Shown here: positions 31,951-39,352 of the stretch, one piece after another
Position numbering within the stretch: position 1 is the stretch's first letter
Layout of the letters: each line of letters begins with the position of its first letter
NCBI GenBank assembly: GCA_016183945.1
Contig: JACPDP010000028.1
Coordinates: forward strand, 1 to 39,352
Source: Magnetospirillum sp.
GTDB taxonomy: Bacteria > Pseudomonadota > Alphaproteobacteria > Rhodospirillales > Magnetospirillaceae
Reading direction: 5' to 3'
DNA length: 39,352 nt
Made by a program: the position numbers and the translations under genes
The notes under the pieces: model-generated
The model's database searches: none
What the model saw: the letters and a program-made list of their open reading frames with translations, nothing else
What the model was told of the DNA's origin: nothing

Positions 31951-33189
31951 GTGTCGAGCCTACAGCCGGTCCGCGGCACCCACGACCTCATGCCCGAGGA
32001 CTCCCGGCGGCACCGCTTCGTCGAGGAGACGGCGTTCGCCATGGCCGGGCGCTACGGCTACGGCGAGATCGTCACCCCCATCTTCGAATTCACCGAGGTG
32101 TTCGCCCGCACCCTGGGTGAGACCTCCGACGTGGTGACCAAGGAGATGTATACCTTCGCCGATCGCTCGGGCGATTCAATCACCTTGCGCCCCGAGGGCA
32201 CCGCCGGGGTGGCGCGCGCCTTCATCTCCAACGGTCTGGCGCAGCAGCTACCGGTCAAGGTGTTCTACCGCGGCCCCATGTTCCGCCACGAGCGCCCCCA
32301 GAAGGGCCGCCTGCGCCAGTTCCATCAGGTCGGCGTCGAGCTGCTGGGGGTCGAGACCCCCCTGGCCGATGTCGAGGTCATCGCCTTGGCGTGGCGCATG
32401 CTGTCGGCGCTCGGCCTGGGCGACAAGGTGCGGCTCGAACTCAATACCCTGGGCGACGGCGACAGCCGCGCCGCCTATCGTGACGCCCTGGTGGCCTATC
32501 TCGACCCGTTCCGCGACCGGTTGTCCGAGGACAGCCGCAACCGGCTCGACCGCAATCCGCTGCGGGTGCTGGATTCCAAGGACGAGGGCGACCGGCGCAT
32601 CGTGGCCGGCGCCCCCGAAATGGCGGCCAGCCTCACCCCCGCCGCCCGCGAGTTCTTCGCGGTGGTGACCGGCGGGCTGGAGGCGCTGGGGATTCCCTAC
32701 GCCGTCAATCCTCGGCTGGTGCGCGGCCTCGACTACTACTGCCACACCGCGTTCGAGTTCACCACCACGGCGCTCGGCGCCCAGGGCACCGTGCTGGCCG
32801 GCGGCCGCTACGACGAACTGATCGCCACCATGGGCGGACAACGCACCCCCGGCATCGGCTGGGCCGCCGGGGTCGAGCGCCTGTCCATGCTGGTGGACAG
32901 CGTGCCGGCGCCCGCGCGCCCCATCGCCGTGGTTCCCATGGGCGACCAACTGGCCGCCATGGCGGTGGCGGAACGGCTGCGCGCCGTCGGGCTGGCGGTG
33001 GATGTCGGATTCTCCGGCAACATGAAGAAGCGCATGGCGCGGGCCAACAAGGTTGGCGCCCGCTTCGCCGTCATCCTCGGCGAGGACGAGGGGAGCCGTG
33101 GCGCCGTCACTGTGCGCGACCTCGACAGCGGCAGCCAGGACGAGGTGGCGCTGGTCGATATCGAGCGTTGCCTGTCGGGACAAGGCTGA
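31951..33189 (+). CDS. hisS: Histidyl-tRNA synthetase
   Basis: Class II aminoacyl-tRNA synthetase, 412 residues. Motif 1 region PVRGTHDLMPED and YGYGEIVTPIFE, motif 2 VKVFYRGPMFRHERPQKGRLRQF, the histidine-binding LVRGLDYYCHTAFEF, motif 3 GIGWAAGVERL, and a C-terminal anticodon-binding domain (about 320-412). GTG 31951 is the start, with AAGGG about 10 bases upstream inside the ispG end; longer starts would run into ispG. Confidence 0.97.
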   Translation: MSSLQPVRGTHDLMPEDSRRHRFVEETAFAMAGRYGYGEIVTPIFEFTEVFARTLGETSDVVTKEMYTFADRSGDSITLRPEGTAGVARAFISNGLAQQLPVKVFYRGPMFRHERPQKGRLRQFHQVGVELLGVETPLADVEVIALAWRMLSALGLGDKVRLELNTLGDGDSRAAYRDALVAYLDPFRDRLSEDSRNRLDRNPLRVLDSKDEGDRRIVAGAPEMAASLTPAAREFFAVVTGGLEALGIPYAVNPRLVRGLDYYCHTAFEFTTTALGAQGTVLAGGRYDELIATMGGQRTPGIGWAAGVERLSMLVDSVPAPARPIAVVPMGDQLAAMAVAERLRAVGLAVDVGFSGNMKKRMARANKVGARFAVILGEDEGSRGAVTVRDLDSGSQDEVALVDIERCLSGQG

Positions 33190-33196
33190 TGGCAAT

Positions 33197-33252
33197 TGGA
33201 GCGCGGGCGTCCCGCCCGCTTGATCTGGTGCGGGCGAGACGTCCGCGCTCCA
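33197..33252. repeat. 56-bp palindromic repeat between hisS and hemA
   Basis: Left arm 33197-33219 and right arm 33230-33252 pair over 23 bp with two G-T pairs around a 10-base loop. Parts of the same arm recur at 19648-19665 and 30730-30747. It begins 7 bases after the hisS stop. There is no T-run, so it may slow decay or pause transcription without terminating it. This sequence type is a common dispersed repeat of proteobacteria. Confidence 0.85.
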
Positions 33253-33276
33253 TGACAGGGTAGTGGGGCAACCGCA

Positions 33277-34521
33277 GTGAACGCAGCCCCTCGTCTGGTC
33301 GTTGTCGGTGCCAATCACCGGTCCGCCTCGCTGACCACCCGCGACGCGTTGTTCGTCGACGACGGCGCCGCGCCGGAGTTCCTCGGCGGGCTGAAGCGGG
33401 CCGGGCTGGCCGACGGGTTGGTGCTCTCCACCTGCGACCGGGTCGAACTGTGGACCGTCGGGGCCGACGCCGAAACCGCCGCGCGCCTGGCCGCCGAGGC
33501 CTTTGCCGCCCGCGCCGGGCTGCCGCCCGCGGCGCTGGCGCCGCAACTCTATGTGTTGACCGGAGGCGAGGCGGTGCGCCACGTCTTCGCCGTCACCGCC
33601 GCGCTGGACAGCCTGGTCATCGGCGAGCCGCATGTGCTGGGGCAGGTCAAGGTCGCCCACCGGCTGGCGCGTGACGCCGGCACCTGCGGCGCCGGTCTCG
33701 ACGCCGTGCTGCAGGCCGCCTTCGCGGTCGCCAAGCGGGTGCGGAGCGACACCGCCATCGGCGAGGGGCCGGTCAGCATCGCCGCCGCCGCGGTGCAGCT
33801 CGCCCGCGACCTGCACGGCGATCTCAAGGGCTGCCAGGGTCTGCTGGTGGGGGCCGGCGACATGGGCGAGCTGGTGGCGGAAAGCCTGCTGGCCGCCGGA
33901 TTGGGCAAGCTGCTGATCACCGCGCCGCGCCAGGGCCGTGCCGAGGCGCTGGCCCGCAGCCTCAATTGCTCCGTGCTGCCCTTCGAGAACCTGCGCGAGG
34001 CGCTGGCCGGCGCCGACATCGTGTTGACCGCGGTGGGCGCCCGCACCGTGGCGGTGACCGCCGAGATGGTCGGCACCGCGTTGCGCAAGCGCCGTCGCAA
34101 ACCCATCTTCCTGGTGGACGCGGGCATTCCCGGCGACGTCGAACCGGCGGTCAACCGCGAGGAAAATGCCTTCCTCTACGACCTTGCCGATCTGGAGAAG
34201 GTGGCGCTGGAAGGCCGCGCCACCCGCGAGGCCGCGGCCCGGGCCGCCTGGGGCATCATCGAGGCCGAGGTCTCCGCCTTCCTCAAGGGCCGCGCCGCCC
34301 GCGCCGCCGTGCCGGCCATCGTGGCGCTGCGCCAGCGGTTCGAGGAGAGCCGCGAGGCGGTGCTGGCCGAGGCCGGCGGCGATGCCGCCGAGGCCACCCG
34401 GCTGCTGGTCAACCGGCTGCTGCACGCCCCCTCCGAAGCCATGAAGGACATCGCCGCCGAGGGCGCCGAGTGGCAGGCCATGGAAAAGACGCTGCGGCGG
34501 TTGTTCAGGTTGGAAGACTAG
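33277..34521 (+). CDS. hemA: Glutamyl-tRNA reductase
   Basis: NADPH enzyme that reduces glutamyl-tRNA(Glu) to glutamate-1-semialdehyde, opening the C5 route to haem and other tetrapyrroles. It has 414 residues: [16 protein letters not shown] at the front, the catalytic Cys53 in [10 protein letters not shown] (STCNR in most), [15 protein letters not shown], the spinal [11 protein letters not shown] and the NADPH-loop [11 protein letters not shown]. The start is GTG 33277 after GGGG. It sits between hisS and prfA in one run. Many alphaproteobacteria instead use ALA synthase, also called HemA, so the name should be read with care. Confidence 0.94.
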   Translation: MNAAPRLVVVGANHRSASLTTRDALFVDDGAAPEFLGGLKRAGLADGLVLSTCDRVELWTVGADAETAARLAAEAFAARAGLPPAALAPQLYVLTGGEAVRHVFAVTAALDSLVIGEPHVLGQVKVAHRLARDAGTCGAGLDAVLQAAFAVAKRVRSDTAIGEGPVSIAAAAVQLARDLHGDLKGCQGLLVGAGDMGELVAESLLAAGLGKLLITAPRQGRAEALARSLNCSVLPFENLREALAGADIVLTAVGARTVAVTAEMVGTALRKRRRKPIFLVDAGIPGDVEPAVNREENAFLYDLADLEKVALEGRATREAAARAAWGIIEAEVSAFLKGRAARAAVPAIVALRQRFEESREAVLAEAGGDAAEATRLLVNRLLHAPSEAMKDIAAEGAEWQAMEKTLRRLFRLED

Positions 34522-34523
34522 AC

Positions 34524-35579
34524 ATGAATCTCGATATCCAATTCGACCGCGTTCTCTATCGCTACGATGAAATCCGCGAGCAGTTGGCGGCCGGCGACAC
34601 CCAGTCCTTCGCCAAGCTGTCCAAGGAGCTGTCCGACCTCACGCCCATCGTCGAGACCATCACCGCCCTCAACAAGGCGCGGGCCGACATGGCCGAGGCC
34701 GAGGCGATGATGGCCGATCCCGACATGCGCGAACTGGCGGCCGAGGAGTTCTATGCCCTCAAGGAGAGGCTGCCCGGCCTGGAGCGCGAGGTCCGGATCA
34801 TGCTGCTGCCCAAGGACGAGGCCGACGAAAAGAACGCCATCCTCGAGGTGCGCGCCGGCACCGGCGGCGAGGAGGCCGCCCTGTTCGCCGCCGAACTGTT
34901 CCGCATGTACGAGCGCTACGCCGCGCTCAAGGGCTGGCGCTTCGAGACCATGGACGTCAACGAGACCGGCATCGGCGGCTTCAAGGAGGCCTCGGCCACC
35001 ATTACCGGGCGTGGCGTGTTCGCCCGCCTGAAGTTCGAATCCGGGGTGCACCGTGTCCAGCGCGTCCCCGCCACCGAGGCGGGCGGGCGCATCCACACCT
35101 CGGCCGCCACCGTGGCGGTGCTGCCCGAGGCCGAGGAGGTGGACATCCACATCGAGGACAAGGACCTGCGCTTCGACGTCTACCGCAGCCAAGGCTCGGG
35201 CGGCCAGAGCGTCAACACCACCGACTCGGCGGTGCGCGTCACCCACATCCCCACCGGGTTGGCGGTGGCCTGCCAGCAGGAAAAGAGCCAGCACAAGAAC
35301 AAGGCCACCGCCATGAAGCTGCTGCGCGCCCGTCTCTACGAGATGGAACGCTCGGCCAAGGCGGCCGAGCGCGCCGCCGACCGCAAGAGCCAGGTGGGCT
35401 CGGGCGACCGCTCCGAGCGCATCCGCACCTACAACTTCCCGCAAGGCCGCGTTACCGACCATCGCATCAACCTGACGCTCTATAAGATCGAGGACGTCAT
35501 GAGCGGCAATGCCCTCGACGAGGTGGTGGAGGCCTTGATCACCGCCGACGAGGCCGAGCGCCTGGCGGCGATGGAGTGA
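34524..35579 (+). CDS. prfA: Peptide chain release factor 1
   Basis: Reads UAA and UAG stops and triggers peptide release. It has 351 residues. The GGQ motif is at Gly226-Gly227-Gln228 in [16 protein letters not shown], the glutamine methylated by PrmC, whose gene follows. The codon-recognition PAT motif ([10 protein letters not shown]) identifies RF1, not RF2. It starts 2 bases after hemA and overlaps prmC by 4 bases (GTGA). Confidence 0.97.
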   Translation: MNLDIQFDRVLYRYDEIREQLAAGDTQSFAKLSKELSDLTPIVETITALNKARADMAEAEAMMADPDMRELAAEEFYALKERLPGLEREVRIMLLPKDEADEKNAILEVRAGTGGEEAALFAAELFRMYERYAALKGWRFETMDVNETGIGGFKEASATITGRGVFARLKFESGVHRVQRVPATEAGGRIHTSAATVAVLPEAEEVDIHIEDKDLRFDVYRSQGSGGQSVNTTDSAVRVTHIPTGLAVACQQEKSQHKNKATAMKLLRARLYEMERSAKAAERAADRKSQVGSGDRSERIRTYNFPQGRVTDHRINLTLYKIEDVMSGNALDEVVEALITADEAERLAAME

Positions 35580-36433
35580 CCACCTTCGGTGCCGCCGTCG
35601 CCGATCTTACCGCCCGCCTGGCCGCCGCCGGCGTCGACGAGGCGCGGCTCGACGCCCGCCTGCTGGTGGCCGAGGCCGCCGGCGTCGGGCCCGGCACCGT
35701 CTTCACCCGCCCCGAAACGCCGCTGACGTCCGAACAGACGCGCCGATTGGCCGGGCTGGCGGCGCGGCGGGAGGCACGCGAGCCCATGTCGCATGTGCTG
35801 GGGCGCCGTGGCTTCTGGACCCTCGACCTCAAGGTCACCGCCGCCACCCTGGCGCCGCGCGGCGATACCGAGACGGTGGTGGAAGCGGTGCTGGCCGCCC
35901 TGCCCGAGCGGTCCCGGCCCCGGCGCATCCTCGATCTCGGCACCGGTACCGGCTGCCTCGTGCTGGCGCTGCTGTCGGAGTTCCCCGAGGCCCGCGGTCT
36001 GGGCATCGACGCCAGCCCTGCCGCCCTTGAGGTAGCCCGGGAGAACGCCGCGCTGAACAGAGTCGCCGGCCGCGTCGATTTCAATCTCGGCGATTGGGGG
36101 AGGGGGGTGGACGGATGCTTCGATGCAATCGTTTCCAACCCACCCTATATCCCGGATGACGTCATCGCCGGGTTGGCGCCCGAGGTGGCCCGCTTCGAGC
36201 CGCGGTTGGCGCTGGCGGGCGGCGCCGACGGACTCGACTGCTACCGGGCGCTGTTGCCCGATGCCGCCCGCCTGCTGGCTCCCGGCGGCGTGGTCGCCCT
36301 GGAGGTGGGCGAGGGCCAGTCCGACGCGGTGGCGGCCATCGGTGAGACGGTGGGGCTGAGTCTTCGGGGCGTCCGCAACGATCTGGCCGGCATCGCGCGA
36401 TGTGTCATCTTCGGGCCAAAGGGAGGAGCATGA
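35576..36433 (+). CDS. prmC: Release factor glutamine methyltransferase
   Basis: N5-methylates the GGQ glutamine of release factors. It has 285 residues: an N-terminal helical domain ([20 protein letters not shown]), the SAM loop [16 protein letters not shown] and the catalytic NPPY at Asn188-Tyr191 followed by [13 protein letters not shown]. The GTG start lies inside the prfA stop, so synthesis is coupled to its target protein. Confidence 0.96.
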   Translation: MTTFGAAVADLTARLAAAGVDEARLDARLLVAEAAGVGPGTVFTRPETPLTSEQTRRLAGLAARREAREPMSHVLGRRGFWTLDLKVTAATLAPRGDTETVVEAVLAALPERSRPRRILDLGTGTGCLVLALLSEFPEARGLGIDASPAALEVARENAALNRVAGRVDFNLGDWGRGVDGCFDAIVSNPPYIPDDVIAGLAPEVARFEPRLALAGGADGLDCYRALLPDAARLLAPGGVVALEVGEGQSDAVAAIGETVGLSLRGVRNDLAGIARCVIFGPKGGA

Positions 36434-36655
36434 AAAAATTTGTTGGAAAGAGGAGGCTTCCCGACTACGGTGGCACCCGAAACGTGCTGCAGATGCGAGG
36501 GATCGCGTTGAGCCTTGTCCGCTCCGCCCCAGCATACGCCCGTTGAACATCCCCCATCGCCGCCCCTACTTCTGGAAGCGGACGAGGCCTGACCAAATGG
36601 TCTGGCCCGATGGATTTGGAAAAATGAGCAATATCAAGTGTCAGAGGCAATATCC

Positions 36656-37066
36656 GTGAATCCCAAGCAGCAGCAACGTTCCCGCGGCCGCGGCAATAAC
36701 GGCGGCGGCAAGAGACCCATGGGCGGCGGCGGTGGCGGCGGTGGCCGGCCCAACCAGCTGTTCGACAGCAGCGGCCCCGAGGGTCGCATCCGCGGCAACG
36801 CTCATCAGGTGCTGGAGCGCTATCTGGCGATGGCGCGGGACGCTTCGTCCCAGGGCGATCGCGTTGCGGCCGAGAATTACTATCAGCATGCCGAGCATTA
36901 TTTCCGCGTGATCAACGCCAATAATCAAAGCGCCGGCCGTAATCGTCCGCAGAACATGCCGACGCCGGCCGAGGACCAGGCGATGCCGTCCGACGAGGAT
37001 GGCGACAGCGGCGAGGCCGTCGAAGCGGAGGCCTCCGACGGCACGTCCGAGCCGGTCGGGGCCTAA
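36656..37066 (+). CDS. DUF4167 family protein
   Basis: 136 residues. A Gly/Arg/Lys/Gln-rich N-terminus with a long glycine run (GGGGGGGG) looks RNA-binding; the middle holds the family's signature FDSSGPEGRIRGNAHQVLERYLAMARDA and ENYYQHAEHYFRVI; the tail is acidic. It is an alphaproteobacterial family of unknown function. AGAGG at 36643-36647 is 8 bases before GTG 36656, which is preferred over an in-frame GTG at 36638. The 222-base gap before it has an imperfect 18-base palindrome at 36588-36605 that might be an operator. Confidence 0.9.
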   Translation: MNPKQQQRSRGRGNNGGGKRPMGGGGGGGGRPNQLFDSSGPEGRIRGNAHQVLERYLAMARDASSQGDRVAAENYYQHAEHYFRVINANNQSAGRNRPQNMPTPAEDQAMPSDEDGDSGEAVEAEASDGTSEPVGA

Positions 37067-37082
37067 CTCCGCCCTTGCCCAC

Positions 37083-37103
37083 CCTCCCCCACCTGGGGGG
37101 AGG
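37083..37103. terminator. Hairpin between converging genes
   Basis: CCTCCCCC (37083-37090) pairs with GGGGGAGG (37096-37103) over a 5-base loop. It lies 16 bases after the DUF4167 stop and 17 before the end of the convergent small gene, so it could end both transcripts, though no T-run is present. Confidence 0.45.
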
Positions 37104-37120
37104 AGGCATCGGCCAATCGG

Positions 37121-37393
37121 CTATCCCATACGCTCGGCACCCGCCTCCAGGGCCAGCGTCGGGCGGTGGGCGTCGCTGAAGAATTCCGGCTCGCCGGTCT
37201 CCACCGAAAATGGCGTGACACCGCAGTGGTGCCAGGCGTCGATACAGGCGATGTGGTCGGTGAGGCTGCGGCGGGTCTTGAGGTACGCCTCCTCCTCGGA
37301 CGCCGCCTCCACATGGCGGTAGGACATGTGGTGCCTGGCGCCCTCGCCGCTATCGGTGGCGACGCTATGGCGAATGAGAACGTCGTAGGTCAT
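37121..37393 (-). CDS. Small protein of unknown function
   Basis: 90 residues: MTYDVLIRHSVATDSGEGAR, then RHVEAASEEEAYLKTRRSL, and a Cys-containing IACIDAWHHCGVTPF. There is no signal peptide. A strong GGAGG lies 4-5 bases before ATG 37393, which supports a real gene. The EAASEEEAYLK stretch resembles short domains in which an enzyme subunit samples peptide or nucleotide ligands, but I cannot name a family. It is convergent to the DUF4167 gene and divergent from clpB by 190 bases. Confidence 0.7.
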   Translation of the reverse strand: MTYDVLIRHSVATDSGEGARHHMSYRHVEAASEEEAYLKTRRSLTDHIACIDAWHHCGVTPFSVETGEPEFFSDAHRPTLALEAGAERMG

Positions 37394-37479
37394 GGGGCCT
37401 CCTATTGCGGGTGACTTGCACTCTCATATGGATTTCCCGGAGCGGCCCCACAAGGGGGCGTTCCCCGTCGCCGTTCCCC

Positions 37480-37507
37480 GTTGCGCCGCCGCCAAACTCC
37501 CCCATAT
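37480..37507 (+). promoter_or_regulatory. Sigma-32-like heat-shock promoter of clpB
   Basis: The -10 block CCCCATAT (37500-37507) fits the RpoH consensus CCCCATNT exactly, and GTTGCGC (37480-37486) is a fair match to the -35 block CTTGAAA, 13 bases upstream. The leader before ATG 37584 would be about 70 bases. Confidence 0.5.
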
Positions 37508-37583
37508 TTGTCGTGGTTATCCGAGGGGCCTGCAAGCGGCTGCGTGAAGCGGAGCTGGACGGCCCGGTCGCACGGAGGGGTTG

Positions 37584-39352
<1,769 letters not shown>

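Noticed and set aside
36434..36655. Small gene between prmC and DUF4167
   Set aside because: Short frames exist, but none has a ribosome site with a convincing protein; the stretch looks like a leader and promoter region.

Overview
The window is GC-rich DNA from an alphaproteobacterium, most likely a Rhodospirillales member close to Magnetospirillum. This is inferred from codon use, from the conserved gene strings (ispH-thrB-rnhA; grxC-nitrilase-DUF1178-ubiG-lysC; ptsP-rodZ-like-ispG-hisS-hemA-prfA-prmC-DUF4167-clpB) and from the repeat families; no 16S or other marker is present. It is chromosomal: mostly housekeeping genes, with one accessory patch at the left end.

Left end (1-6222): a copper/silver envelope-stress patch. 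The last codons of a CusB-like adaptor are followed by a complete CusA-type RND pump and a secreted DUF411 metal-binding protein. Then come two paralogous small secreted proteins of unknown function (3843-4142 and 4901-5338), the deleted remnant of a third copy (5541-5650) and a 55-residue Met/His-rich lipoprotein (5643-5810). Each of the three copies, including the dead one, is preceded by the same promoter layout: tandem TTTACA-like repeats at a 10-base period, then TTACGT 17-18 bases later. On the opposite strand the repeats read GTAAA-N5-GTAAA (last base of one half-site changed in the third copy), the form bound by CpxR-like OmpR-family regulators. A 183-bp MITE with perfect 22-bp terminal inverted repeats and an 8-bp target duplication lies between the first two copies. 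This patch is the best candidate for an undescribed system.

Middle (6226-20438): an orphan lipoprotein and a dual CDGSH iron-sulfur protein; the ispH-thrB-rnhA string; an alpha/beta hydrolase; trehalose-6-phosphate synthase; and a minus-strand run of ScsB-type DsbD, a response regulator broken by a -1 frameshift, and two paralogous membrane proteins. After these come yqgE, an unrecognised 336-residue protein behind a CRP-like operator, map, and an in-frame fusion of a truncated methyltransferase to SfsA. A dispersed palindromic repeat sits exactly at the fusion joint.

Right part (20490-39352): comF; grxC and a nitrilase-family amidase; a membrane-anchored cytochrome c and a methyltransferase placed between the nitrilase and DUF1178; ubiG; lysC; a nitronate monooxygenase-like gene; ptsP (EI-Ntr); a RodZ-like protein; ispG; hisS; hemA (glutamyl-tRNA reductase); prfA; prmC; a DUF4167 protein; a small unknown protein; and clpB, cut by the window edge and preceded by a sigma-32-like promoter. 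I found no tRNA, rRNA, CRISPR array or full insertion sequence.
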